Source: SIG672 sp045605765
Lineage (GTDB): Bacteria; Bacillota; Clostridia; Oscillospirales; CAG-272
Direction of reading: 5' to 3'
Assembly: GCA_045605765.1 (NCBI GenBank)
Contig: JAZUQQ010000045.1
Coordinates: 1-52,748 of the forward strand
DNA: 52,748 nt
Shown: positions 15,836 to 24,855 of the stretch, piece by piece
How the letters are laid out: each line of letters starts with the position of its first letter
Position numbering within the stretch: the first letter of the stretch is position 1
Position numbers and translations under genes: made by a program
The notes under the pieces: model-generated
What the model was told of the DNA's origin: nothing
The model's input: the letters and a program-made list of their open reading frames with translations, nothing else
Database searches by the model: none

Positions 15836-16483
15836 ATGTACGCAAAATTCTTTAAAAGATTTTTTGATTTTACACTTTCGCTGATGGCGTTGATAGTGCT
15901 TTTTCCGATACTTCTCGTTTTTACTGTGATAGGTGCGATAGTGATGAAGGGAAATCCTTTCTTTACACAGCTACGCCCAGGAAAAAACGAAAAGATCTTC
16001 ACACTTATCAAATTCAGGACTATGACCTGTGAAAAGGATGAAAACGGAGCGCTTCTTCCAGATGCCGAGAGACTTACAAAGTACGGGAAATTTCTCAGAA
16101 GTACGTCGCTTGATGAGCTTCCCGAACTTTGGAATATTTTGAAGGGCGATATGAGTATTATCGGGCCGAGACCCCTTGTTCCATCTTATTTGCCCTATTA
16201 TACAGATGAAGAAAGACACCGTCACGATGTTCGCCCCGGACTTACAGGTCTTGCACAGATAAATGGCAGAAACAATCTTACATGGGAAGAACGATTTGCA
16301 TATGACCTTGAATACATAAATAATATAACCCTTATCGGAGATATAAAGATAATAATAGGAACTGTGATTGCTGTATTCAAGAGAAAAGACGTTACGGTAC
16401 GAAAGAGCGACGGCTCGAGTGATTTTAACACGTATAGAACGAGGCAGATGGAAGCGCAGAAGGAAAAGGAAACTATTAAATAA
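15836..16483 (+). CDS. initiating phosphoglycosyl transferase, PglC type
   Basis: A 215-residue monotopic membrane enzyme that moves phospho-sugar from UDP-sugar to undecaprenyl phosphate, starting the lipid-linked repeat unit. Residues 8-36 form the re-entrant membrane helix. FFTQLRPGKNEKIFTLIKFRTM (43-63) is split into the usual substrate-binding segments. The catalytic Asp-Glu dyad is D93-E94 in SLDELPELWNILKGDM, followed by SIIGPRPLVP and RPGLTGLAQINGRN. The size is that of the small PglC class rather than WbaP. A PglC and a 4-amino-sugar pathway in the same block suggest the first sugar is bacillosamine-like (inference). Confidence 0.92.
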   Translation: MYAKFFKRFFDFTLSLMALIVLFPILLVFTVIGAIVMKGNPFFTQLRPGKNEKIFTLIKFRTMTCEKDENGALLPDAERLTKYGKFLRSTSLDELPELWNILKGDMSIIGPRPLVPSYLPYYTDEERHRHDVRPGLTGLAQINGRNNLTWEERFAYDLEYINNITLIGDIKIIIGTVIAVFKRKDVTVRKSDGSSDFNTYRTRQMEAQKEKETIK

Positions 16484-16523
16484 AATATTATCGCGTGTTC
16501 GTGTTTGAAGGATGTGACGCCGT

Positions 16524-17585
16524 TTGGAAAATATTAATAATAAGATACCGGAGATCGGCAGTGAATTTGACTACCGAAATGAATATCTGGGCGATAAAAA
16601 CAATAATCTGTTTGAAAACGGGTTGCTCACATATTCAGGCAGAACTGCGATCCATATCGCACTTTCCGATATACTCAAAGACCGCGCGATAGATAAAGCG
16701 TGGATTCCGTCGTACTGCTGTGACTCAATGGTTCAGCCTTTTCGCGATATTGGTATTCGCGCTGAGTTTTACTCTGTCGAGTACGATTCTGCAAGCCGAA
16801 AGATAGTACGTGCTGAATTTGATGCGGGAAAAGACGATGTCGTTCTTACTATGGGGTACTTCGGTTTTTGTGACAACGGCAATACAGAGCTTATAAGAAA
16901 ATGCCAAGATAACGGCACAATCGTGATTGAGGATTGTACTCACTCGCTTCTTTCGGACGGAAGGCTTTCAGCTGATTACCAAGTTTCAAGTCTTAGAAAA
17001 TGGTTTCCCATAGCCTCGGGCGGATTTGTTCAAAATGCGAAGGGCAGTTTGATGCCAAAACTGCGTCAGTGTGATTCCGAAATAGTCAATATGCGTATTT
17101 CCGCTATGAAGGAAAAGACCGAGTATCTTGAAGAGGAAAAAGATGAAGAGCTTAAAAGGTCATTTCTTCATAAATACAAGACGGTCAATAAAAGCTTTTC
17201 GGAAAACTATATAAATCTTGCTATTGATCCATGGTCTGAGGAAATTATTAAACATACCGATTTAAACGCCGTGAGGTTAAGACGCAGAAAAAATGCCGAG
17301 ATGTTGATCGATAACCTCAGAAAAAACTCTGCAATAAAACTGCTTTTTACAGAACTTAAAGATGGTGATTGTCCGCTTTTTGTTCCGATTGCGGTAAATA
17401 ACAGGGAAAAGCTTCAAAAACGTCTCGCGGAAAATAAAATATATTGTCCTGCACATTGGCCGCGTCATAGCCAAAAGGCAAATTCGAACCTTTATGACTG
17501 CGAGCTTTCTCTTGTTTGCGATCAGAGATACAACGAAAAGGATATGGAAAGGATCATAGCGGTCCTGTCAGACGAATTTTGTTAA
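16524..17585 (+). CDS. DegT/DnrJ/EryC1-family aminotransferase-like protein
   Basis: A 353-residue, more divergent fold-type I PLP protein. Residues about 34-50 (LTYSGRTAIHIALSDIL) correspond to the cofactor phosphate-binding start, DVVLTMGYFGFCDNG to the mid-domain, VIEDCTHSLLSDG (about 133-145) to the PLP-ring Asp segment, and SLRKWFPIASGGFV (about 155-168) holds the candidate Schiff-base lysine. This SLRKWxPxxxGG form occurs in relatives adjacent to sugar-modifying operons. Start is TTG at 16524, with GAAGGA at 16506-16511; no ATG fits. An ATP-grasp gene follows after 14 nt, and the pair looks like a functional module. Substrate unknown. Confidence 0.75.
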   Translation: MENINNKIPEIGSEFDYRNEYLGDKNNNLFENGLLTYSGRTAIHIALSDILKDRAIDKAWIPSYCCDSMVQPFRDIGIRAEFYSVEYDSASRKIVRAEFDAGKDDVVLTMGYFGFCDNGNTELIRKCQDNGTIVIEDCTHSLLSDGRLSADYQVSSLRKWFPIASGGFVQNAKGSLMPKLRQCDSEIVNMRISAMKEKTEYLEEEKDEELKRSFLHKYKTVNKSFSENYINLAIDPWSEEIIKHTDLNAVRLRRRKNAEMLIDNLRKNSAIKLLFTELKDGDCPLFVPIAVNNREKLQKRLAENKIYCPAHWPRHSQKANSNLYDCELSLVCDQRYNEKDMERIIAVLSDEFC

Positions 17586-17599
17586 GAAAGCGTGAAAAA

Positions 17600-18673
17600 A
17601 TGAAGACTGTTTTAATTACAGGTATTGGCGGATTGACCCCAAGATCAATTGCCAAAACAATAAGAAAAAATCACCCGGGTTATAAGCTTATCGGGTGTGA
17701 TATTGATAAAAAAGCGATGGGTTTTTTTATCGGCGGACTGCTTGACGAGTATTACGTATGTCCCCGCTGTACTTCGCCTGAATATTTTCCGTACATTGAG
17801 AAGCTTGTTAAGGACAGGTGTATTGATTACGCTTTCGTTCAGCCTGAACGAGAAATTGTTGAGTGGGGCGATTATTACGATAAAAACGGAAAATATCCGT
17901 GCCCTGTCTTTATGGGAAGTAAACTGTTGTCGGTCTCTCTGAAAGATAAGTCTATTATGGCGGAGCTGCTCGAAGGAACCGAGTTTATTCCGAAGACTAT
18001 TAAGGTTACTCAGGCTAACCCAAGATACGAGGATATCGAAAAAGAAATCGGTTTTCCGTGTTGGATCCGTGCCACCGAAGGAACGGGTGGTCTTGGATCA
18101 CTTCGTCTTGACGACCTTGGAAGCTATAAGAGCTGGTTGTTTATAAACTCTCAGATCCCCGAGTTTACCGTTAGCGAGTTTCTCACAGGACGACATCTGG
18201 CAAATCAGATGCTTTACTATAATGGAGAATACGTGAAGGGTGCGGCACTCGAATGTGCCGAATACGTTATGGCAAATACCGCTCCCTCGCATGTTACCGG
18301 AAATACGCATTTCGGACGCTTTTTGAACGAAGACCGCATAAATGAATTTTGCGATAGATGTATCAAGTATCTTGAAAAGAAGCTCGGAGTTCCCGCACAC
18401 GGAATACTTTCGTTCGATCTGAAAGAGGATAAAAACGGGAATATAAAGGTCACCGAAGTTAACATTCGCCATATGGCTTATACGGGCGTTATGGCACAGG
18501 TAGGATTTGATCTTATTGAAGATACTATTAAGATTATGGAGGACGGTGGCTGCGATAATGTTGAGCGTGCTCCATTCTATCACTACGATAAGCCGTATGT
18601 TTTCCTTCGTGACGTTGACGTAGAGCCGATAGTATTGGAAAGCGAAGAAGTTTTTGAGAAGATGATTAACTAA
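17600..18673 (+). CDS. ATP-grasp ligase (carbamoyl-phosphate-synthase-like)
   Basis: A 357-residue predicted ATP-dependent carboxylate-amine ligase. N-terminal Rossmann-like preATP-grasp domain: VLITGIGGLTPRSIAKTI (residues 4-21) and IGCDIDKKAMG. ATP-grasp core: EIGFPCWIRATEGTGGLGS (about 152-170), then EFTVSEFLTGRHLANQML, with the metal-binding SFDLKEDKNGNIKVTEVN-IR segment near 270-290. The frame is open upstream inside the previous gene, but the ATG at 17600 begins the domain properly. Related capsule-locus enzymes join amino acids or other acids to amino sugars, so it may acylate the 4-amino sugar here. The substrate is a guess; the fold is clear. Confidence 0.8.
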   Translation: MKTVLITGIGGLTPRSIAKTIRKNHPGYKLIGCDIDKKAMGFFIGGLLDEYYVCPRCTSPEYFPYIEKLVKDRCIDYAFVQPEREIVEWGDYYDKNGKYPCPVFMGSKLLSVSLKDKSIMAELLEGTEFIPKTIKVTQANPRYEDIEKEIGFPCWIRATEGTGGLGSLRLDDLGSYKSWLFINSQIPEFTVSEFLTGRHLANQMLYYNGEYVKGAALECAEYVMANTAPSHVTGNTHFGRFLNEDRINEFCDRCIKYLEKKLGVPAHGILSFDLKEDKNGNIKVTEVNIRHMAYTGVMAQVGFDLIEDTIKIMEDGGCDNVERAPFYHYDKPYVFLRDVDVEPIVLESEEVFEKMIN

Positions 18674-18717
18674 ATAAACATTATTAATTTTATGTTTTGC
18701 GAAAGGTCTAAATATAA

Positions 18718-19956
18718 ATGAAGTTGTCCGAAGAGTTGAGTGAAAAATATATGGAAAAAATCAAAAAACAGGAAAAGATTATAGCGGTGTCTCTGTGTAT
18801 TGTTTTGTTTTTGCCTTCTATTAATAATTTTTTGAACTGTTTTTTACAAATTGGATTGTCTAAATCCGTTAATTTTATAACCCCTAGTACGTACATATTT
18901 ATGGCCGCTACCACTGTGTTTTTTTTGTATAAACTTGTCCTTAAAAAAAAGTCTTTACTCGGAATTTTTTTATTTTTTTTGTTAGGCGTGGGATTAAGCT
19001 ACTTGATTTATCCCGAAATTAGAGATTTACTATACGATTCACCTGTGGATTTGGTATATTCCCCGGTAAACAAATTGTTTTTCTTTTGTATACCTGCACT
19101 TATTGGAGCTGCGTGCTTAACCGATTATAATATTTTTTTTAACAAAATGCAGGCCTGGGGCAGAATCGCGTGTGTAATGGGAATCATTACATATTGCTTC
19201 GTTTGTCTAATTGTTGGAAAAAATCTTCAATACATGGTTTTTTCATACCACATGTTACTTCCTATATGTGTTTGTTTTGAGCATGCGCGAATAAAATCTT
19301 CTGTAATTGATTTTATAATTGCAGTCGGTGGAGCAATTTGTATTTTGATGTGTGGTGCTCGTGGGGCGGTGCTATCATTACTGTTTTATTTTTTTGTTAC
19401 CTTATTCTTTAGAAGGCTGCGAAGATTAAAAAAGACAGTAGTAATATTCATGTTTGTTCTGATGGTATTTGCGCTTTTCTCCATTTTCTACTATCAGGAA
19501 ATACTCCTTGCAATGGCGGATATATTCGACGAGTTGGGAATACAGTCCAGATTTGTTACATCTGTGTTAGAGGGTGGCTTGTTTGAAGATAGAGGTCGAA
19601 CGGCGATATTGCAGGCAATTTTAAAGGGCGTTAAAAACAATCCTTTGGGGTATGGTCTATATGGTGATCGTTATGTAATTGGAACATTCGGTTTTTCTCA
19701 GTATACGTATGCACATAATATTTTCTTGGAGATGATATGTGATTTTGGTATAATAGGTGGAAGTGTTTTAATTTTACTGATAACATATAGAATAATTAAA
19801 ATGCTGTCTTTTTATAGAGATTCAAAAGAAGCGGGTGTTTTGTTGGCATTGCTGCCTTACGGGGTATTTCAATTGCTTTTTTCTTCCACATTTATGGAAA
19901 ACATTCCATTCTTCATAATAATTGCAAAGGCATTTTTCTCAAAGTGGAAAAGATGA
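18718..19956 (+). CDS. O-antigen polymerase/ligase-like membrane protein (Wzy candidate)
   Basis: A 412-residue polytopic membrane protein with about ten hydrophobic helices and a large outside loop (about residues 255-325), the normal layout of Wzy polymerases and O-antigen ligases. The loop contains LFEDRGRTAILQAILKGVKN, close to a Wzy_C-like R(G)R...W/L pattern, and NPLGYGLYGDR. The N-terminal 20 residues are charged and cytoplasmic. Being in the same block as Wzx and lacking other polymerases, it is the best candidate for linking repeat units. The gene is visibly more A/T-rich than the biosynthetic genes upstream. ATG has GAAAGG upstream at 18700-18705. Confidence 0.75.
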   Translation: MKLSEELSEKYMEKIKKQEKIIAVSLCIVLFLPSINNFLNCFLQIGLSKSVNFITPSTYIFMAATTVFFLYKLVLKKKSLLGIFLFFLLGVGLSYLIYPEIRDLLYDSPVDLVYSPVNKLFFFCIPALIGAACLTDYNIFFNKMQAWGRIACVMGIITYCFVCLIVGKNLQYMVFSYHMLLPICVCFEHARIKSSVIDFIIAVGGAICILMCGARGAVLSLLFYFFVTLFFRRLRRLKKTVVIFMFVLMVFALFSIFYYQEILLAMADIFDELGIQSRFVTSVLEGGLFEDRGRTAILQAILKGVKNNPLGYGLYGDRYVIGTFGFSQYTYAHNIFLEMICDFGIIGGSVLILLITYRIIKMLSFYRDSKEAGVLLALLPYGVFQLLFSSTFMENIPFFIIIAKAFFSKWKR

Positions 19957-20017
19957 TTTAAATGATAATATTTTGTATTTTTTGTTTATAAATTTATGTG
20001 TATGGAGAGATTATTAT

Positions 20018-21157
20018 ATGAAAATATGCGATGTTGTTAAGAATTCAGTCTGGTATGATCCAAGGGTTAGAAAGCAAGTGGCTTCGTATAATGAAAACGA
20101 CAAGTGTGAGGTTGAGGTAATAGGAGTAGAAGATTTACGTTATGATGCGCAAAAGATTGCCGAATATCCGTGCAAAGTCCGACTAGTTCACGTTGACTCC
20201 AAATATTTCGGAAAGAGACGAACTTTTTTTATGAAATTGAAACGAGAACTGCTTGTTAATCGTCGTATGAGCCGAATGATAGTTGAGTGTAATCCCGATG
20301 TTATTCATGCCAACGATTTGAATGCGTTAATTCCTGCGTATAAAGCTGCAAAAAAATTAAAATGTAAACTGATATATGACAGTCACGAAGTTTTTGTAGA
20401 GAATGCCGGAATTGTAAATCATAAATTAATTAGAACTATATGGATGGCGTACGAAAAGTACTTAGTTAAACGCATTGATAAAATGGTGTGTGTAAGTCAC
20501 GCCGCAGCAGATTATTTCTCTGAAATTTATAGCATTGAAAAGCCGTTGGTGATAACAAACTGTTCTTTAAAGTCAGAACAATGTCTGTCAGATGAGAAAA
20601 ATAGCGGTTTCGAAGTACTTAATCATGGGCAGTTTTATGCGGGTCGCGGTTATAATATCATGATAGATGCTATTCCGTATATGAAGGACTATCCCGAAAT
20701 AAAAATAGCACTAAGAGGCTTTGGTGCTATGGAGGAGGAGCTTCGCGGAAAATCCAAGAAGCTTGGAGATGAAAATGTTCGTTTTTATCCCAAGGTGCTT
20801 GTTAATGAGTTGATTCCTTTTGCAGCTCGTTCGCATGTTGGAGTAGCGATAACAGAACCAATCTGTCTGAACTTTGAATTGTCTGTTTCGAACAAGCTCT
20901 TTGAATATGCTTCCGCGGGGCTTCCTGTAATTATGTCAAATATACCGGAACATAGATACCTCAATGACAAGTATAATTTTGGTATTATTATGGAAGAGAA
21001 TACTCCCGAATGCTTTGCCAAGGCGGTCATAAAATTTTATACTGACAAAGAGTTTTATAATATGTGTGCAGAAAATGCCCAAAAGCTTTCTGATGAAGTC
21101 AATTGGGATAATGAATTTGCAAAATTAATCGAATTAGAACGTAATATGATTTCGTAA
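20018..21157 (+). CDS. glycosyltransferase family 4 protein
   Basis: A 379-residue GT-B retaining glycosyltransferase. N-terminal domain begins KICDVVKNSVWYDPRVRKQVASY, the DxRVxRE-like start of GT4 enzymes; DVIHANDLNALIPAYKAAKKL and IYDSHEVFVENAG (acceptor side) follow. The C-terminal donor domain has VLNHGQFYAGRGYNIMIDAI, FYPKVLVNELIPFAARSHVGVA and the E-x7-E-like PICLNFELSVSNKLFEYASAGLPVIMSN. The start at 20018 is chosen because the motif begins at once and GGAGA lies at 20004-20008; the open frame extends into the preceding Wzy gene. It is the only classical glycosyltransferase seen in the locus, fewer than expected for a multi-sugar repeat. Confidence 0.88.
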   Translation: MKICDVVKNSVWYDPRVRKQVASYNENDKCEVEVIGVEDLRYDAQKIAEYPCKVRLVHVDSKYFGKRRTFFMKLKRELLVNRRMSRMIVECNPDVIHANDLNALIPAYKAAKKLKCKLIYDSHEVFVENAGIVNHKLIRTIWMAYEKYLVKRIDKMVCVSHAAADYFSEIYSIEKPLVITNCSLKSEQCLSDEKNSGFEVLNHGQFYAGRGYNIMIDAIPYMKDYPEIKIALRGFGAMEEELRGKSKKLGDENVRFYPKVLVNELIPFAARSHVGVAITEPICLNFELSVSNKLFEYASAGLPVIMSNIPEHRYLNDKYNFGIIMEENTPECFAKAVIKFYTDKEFYNMCAENAQKLSDEVNWDNEFAKLIELERNMIS

Positions 21158-21174
21158 ATGAGGAAGTGAACAAA

Positions 21175-22245
21175 ATGCTAAAAGTACTTTTAACGTATGA
21201 TTACGAATTGTTCTTGGGAAAAAATCATTCGGATATAAATGATATTCTGCTCGGTCCCACGGAAAAAATCTCTAACGCTATGCTCGAACAAGGCGCTAGT
21301 GGGGTTTTCTTTGCGGACATTTGCTCGGCAATACAACATAGGAACGTTGGTCTTGACGAATATAGCGATTTATTCGATTTGCAAATAAAATCATTAATAC
21401 AACAAAAACACGACATCCAATTACACATTCATTCCAGTTGGTATAAAAGTAAAAGGGTAGGAGATAAAATAGAATTATCTTCCGACGGTTATAAGATACA
21501 TGACTTTGGTTTTGATAAAAACAACCCAACAGCGGCACAAAATATTATTCACACATCAAAGCGCTATTTGGAAAATTTGTGTCAATCTATCTCGCTTGAT
21601 TATAAGTGTATTGCGTTTAGAGCGGGTGGATTTTGTATTCAGCCGGAAGGGGAATTGTTTGAGGCTTTGCTAAACGAGGGCATTGCTATTGACACATCTG
21701 TAAATCCGCATCTTTTTAGTTTAGATACAGTTAATAGTTATGATTTCAGACGAGTACCGAAAGAAATAAATTGGAAGATTGATCCCTATCATGGTATTGG
21801 GGTGGAAGCTTCTGACGGGATTTTAGAAATCCCCATTGCTACTGCAAAAATACGACCATTAGAGATGATAGGACGTCCTATGTCGGACTTCAAATTGCCT
21901 CCACCTTCTTTAAAAGGTGAATATGTAAAAATAGAGAACAATAAAAAAACTAAACGATCAAAATGGGCTCTGATGATAAAGAGATTCTTTGCCTATCGTA
22001 ATTTATCGCTTGATACGCGAACCTATAAGGCGATTATTAGCGATTTAGAATATATCTATAAAAAACACGGGTTGCGTAACAAGGATCGATATGTCTGTTT
22101 AATATGTCACCCCAAGCTTGCAAACGAAGAACGAATCGATAATATTCGTCGTCTGATTGAAGAGCTAAAACGGCGATCGGACAAATATCAAATCGTTACA
22201 TGTAGAGATGTATATGACGAACTTATAGAAGGACACCAATTATGA
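21175..22245 (+). CDS. CE4 polysaccharide deacetylase-like protein (WalW-like)
   Basis: A 356-residue protein resembling the WalW subgroup of carbohydrate esterase family 4. The N-terminal LLTYDYELFLGK holds the catalytic/metal Asp pair (Asp-Tyr-Glu form), KHDIQLHIHSSW is the metal-binding His motif, and YKCIAFRAGGFCIQPEG the Arg-containing motif 3. A late HP-like motif is ICHPKL. No signal peptide or TM is visible, so it probably acts inside the cell on a nucleotide- or lipid-linked sugar, for example removing an N-acetyl group. ATG at 21175 is preferred to GTG at 21166, with GAGGAAG at 21160-21166. Its stop overlaps the next start by 4 nt. Confidence 0.75.
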   Translation: MLKVLLTYDYELFLGKNHSDINDILLGPTEKISNAMLEQGASGVFFADICSAIQHRNVGLDEYSDLFDLQIKSLIQQKHDIQLHIHSSWYKSKRVGDKIELSSDGYKIHDFGFDKNNPTAAQNIIHTSKRYLENLCQSISLDYKCIAFRAGGFCIQPEGELFEALLNEGIAIDTSVNPHLFSLDTVNSYDFRRVPKEINWKIDPYHGIGVEASDGILEIPIATAKIRPLEMIGRPMSDFKLPPPSLKGEYVKIENNKKTKRSKWALMIKRFFAYRNLSLDTRTYKAIISDLEYIYKKHGLRNKDRYVCLICHPKLANEERIDNIRRLIEELKRRSDKYQIVTCRDVYDELIEGHQL

Positions 22246-23246
22246 TAAATGATTATAAATCAATTTTAGATGTACCAACCGAATATTCTCAATCGGTGAG
22301 GGACAATATGTTTTTTTCAGACGATTATGCAAATTTAGTTGATAAAGAAGGACGAAAACTAGTTATTTTGTTATCGGACGAGTATATTGTTCCTTTCGTT
22401 TTAACAAGAAAACTTTGTTTTATCTACGGTTCGTTTGCATATCAACCTGTTCCGTTAACCAAACAGCCCAAAACATCACTAAAAGAGTTTCTGGACGAAG
22501 TTATTTTATATCTGACTAAAAAACAGAAGGTACAATTTTTAATTCCTACGCCCGCATACACAAATTTCTTAGATTATCCCACGAATAGCAGGCGCATTCC
22601 TTTTGGAAATTATATTTGCGATCTTACTGAATGTGAAGAAAATCTGTTCATGAAAATGCATGGCAAACACCGTAATTGTGTCCGGAAAGCACAAAAAGAT
22701 GGTGTTGTCGTAAAAAACGGATGTGATGATGCTTTGCTCTCAGATTATATGAATATGGATGTAGAAACATGGGCTCGGAGCAATAAGGAATCGTCAGGAA
22801 AGACATTTTTTGTTTCCAAAATTGAAGCTTTGCCTGAAAATCTGGAGGTTTTCGTGGCATATAAAGATGGCGAGGCTCAGTCTGGCGCGATTGTTTATTT
22901 TGATAAAATTTGTGGATATTATATGTTTGGAGCTAATAAAAATTCTCCATATCCAGGATCAGGGAATTTGTTACAGTGGGAAATTATGCGTTGGCTCAAA
23001 TCTAATGGCGTTAAAGAATACAGTTTCGTGGGCTGTAGAATTGATGAGGATGAGGATTCAAAATACCATCATATTCAAAGGTTTAAACAGCGATTTGGCG
23101 GAGAGTTGAGGCGTGGATATATGTTCAAATGTGTACAAAAAAAACACATGTATATATTATTCAGGTTTTTAATTAGACTAAGAGGGCAAAAATCTAAAGA
23201 TGTTATCGAACAAGAAATCCATAAATGGAGTTCTATAAATTGCTAA
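22242..23246 (+). CDS. FemAB/GNAT-like acyl or aminoacyl transferase
   Basis: A 334-residue protein with a FemAB-like double-GNAT arrangement. MHGKHRNCVRKAQKDGVVVK (about 140-159) matches the FemX/FemAB 'xxKxRyNIRKAxKxGV' element. VFVAYKDGEAQSGAIVYFDKICGYYMFGAN and SGNLLQWEIMRWLKSNGVKEYSFVG (about 230-270) are the second GNAT half, and KQRFGGELRRGYMF the C-terminal FGG. Relatives transfer amino acids from tRNA or acyl groups from CoA. With the ATP-grasp gene this suggests an aminoacyl or acyl decoration of the polysaccharide (inference). ATGA overlap with the CE4 gene indicates coupling. A 91-nt gap with no clear promoter follows. Confidence 0.75.
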   Translation: MINDYKSILDVPTEYSQSVRDNMFFSDDYANLVDKEGRKLVILLSDEYIVPFVLTRKLCFIYGSFAYQPVPLTKQPKTSLKEFLDEVILYLTKKQKVQFLIPTPAYTNFLDYPTNSRRIPFGNYICDLTECEENLFMKMHGKHRNCVRKAQKDGVVVKNGCDDALLSDYMNMDVETWARSNKESSGKTFFVSKIEALPENLEVFVAYKDGEAQSGAIVYFDKICGYYMFGANKNSPYPGSGNLLQWEIMRWLKSNGVKEYSFVGCRIDEDEDSKYHHIQRFKQRFGGELRRGYMFKCVQKKHMYILFRFLIRLRGQKSKDVIEQEIHKWSSINC

Positions 23247-23337
23247 TGCTATATTGGTTATTGTATCCAGAGTTGGGTTCATAATAATTTCTAAGATTAT
23301 GTTGTTTTAAATAGCGTTCAAAGAAAGGAGTGATTTT

Positions 23338-24855
23338 ATGAAAGAAAAAAGACAAGTTCAGTGCGGCGCGATTTTATCCTATGCCTTGGTTTTTTTGAAT
23401 GCACTGTACAGTTTGTTTTTGACTCCATACATTATAGGTATGATTGGAGAAACGTCTTACGGGGTTTATAAGACGATTTCCTCGTTTACCGCCTCGTTTA
23501 TGATTTTGGACATGGGTTTCGGTGGGGCAATGATGAGATATATTGCAAAATATAGATCAGATAAAGACGAAAGAAAAATCCCCAATTTTATCGCGATGGG
23601 ACTTGTACAAATAACTATTGTTTGTTTTGTTGTTGGGATGGTCGCACTTTTTTTGTATTTTTCTGTCGACGATATTTATGCAAACGGTTTGACCGCAAAC
23701 GAACTCGATAAAGCCAAGCAACTATATGTATTTTTAGCATGTGGCGTTATTGCACATATTATAGGAAATTTTTTTAATGGCATAATCTCGGGTTATAATC
23801 GTTTTGCTTTCTCTAACGGTATTAAGGTAATTCGTCTACTGTTTAGAATTTTTGCTATTATAGTTCTTTTGAGGTTTTTCAAAGATCCTGTCACTATTGT
23901 TCTTATCGATTTAAGCATTACCTCGATTTTTACGTTGATAGAAATTTTGTACTTGAAATTAATTTTGAAAGTTAATATAAAATTTTCCTATTGGGATAAA
24001 GATACATTTGGCGAATCTTTTAGATATATGTTATTGTTGTTCCTTAGCTCTATGGTTGCACAAGCAAATACAAATTTTTCCAATATAATAATTGGTGCTA
24101 AGATTAATTCTTTGGCAGTAACGACATATTCTATGGCACTATTGATTTTTGCTGCGTATCAGCAGATGTCCACCGCCATTTCAGGCGTAATGCTACCAAC
24201 AGTTATGAACACATTGAAAGAAGACGATAATAAATATACTAAAACAACAACTTTAATTATTAAAACAGGAAGAATACAATTTTTATTACTTGGTGCAATT
24301 TTGGCAGGTTTTATCGTTTTAGGGAGAAATTTTGTATCGCTTTGGTTAGGTCACGGGTATGAGGATGTTTATTCGTTGGAGATTATTTTGTTGTCAACTT
24401 CTTTGTTTGAGTTGTGCGTTAATGTTTGTTTGTGTATTCTACGTGCAAAAAACAAGTTGGTTTTTCGTACTCTAATAGATTTCACTTCCGGCGTTCTAAC
24501 TATTCTTGTGACTTTGATGTTTATAAATAAATTTGGATATTGGGCTGCTGCTATAGGAACCGCTTCGGGAATGTTGATTTGTAATGTTGTGATAATGGGT
24601 ATATACTACTACAAAAGTATGGGTATTAATATACTTCAAATTTACAAAAAGATTTTTAGCAAGATATGGATATGTATCTCTGTAAGCGCTGTAGGATCTT
24701 TTTTGATATCATTGCTGATTGCAGAACAGTTTACGAAATTTATTGTGAGCGGTATTACTTTTGTATTAATATACGCTGTAACACTTTGGCTTTTTGGTCT
24801 AAATAAAGAAGAAAAAGGTACTATATTTTCAATAGTAAGGAGAAATAAAAAATGA
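23338..24855 (+). CDS. wzx: Wzx-type flippase (MATE/PST family)
   Basis: A 505-residue membrane protein with about 14 hydrophobic helices. The start (GAILSYALVFLNALYSLFLTPYIIGMIGETSYGVYKTISSF) is the canonical PST beginning, with the conserved helix ending in DMGFGGAMMRYIAKYR. It moves lipid-linked repeat units across the membrane for polymerisation by Wzy. GAAAGGAG at 23323-23330 is the ribosome binding site. The stop overlaps the WecC start (ATGA). Confidence 0.92.
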   Translation: MKEKRQVQCGAILSYALVFLNALYSLFLTPYIIGMIGETSYGVYKTISSFTASFMILDMGFGGAMMRYIAKYRSDKDERKIPNFIAMGLVQITIVCFVVGMVALFLYFSVDDIYANGLTANELDKAKQLYVFLACGVIAHIIGNFFNGIISGYNRFAFSNGIKVIRLLFRIFAIIVLLRFFKDPVTIVLIDLSITSIFTLIEILYLKLILKVNIKFSYWDKDTFGESFRYMLLLFLSSMVAQANTNFSNIIIGAKINSLAVTTYSMALLIFAAYQQMSTAISGVMLPTVMNTLKEDDNKYTKTTTLIIKTGRIQFLLLGAILAGFIVLGRNFVSLWLGHGYEDVYSLEIILLSTSLFELCVNVCLCILRAKNKLVFRTLIDFTSGVLTILVTLMFINKFGYWAAAIGTASGMLICNVVIMGIYYYKSMGINILQIYKKIFSKIWICISVSAVGSFLISLLIAEQFTKFIVSGITFVLIYAVTLWLFGLNKEEKGTIFSIVRRNKK

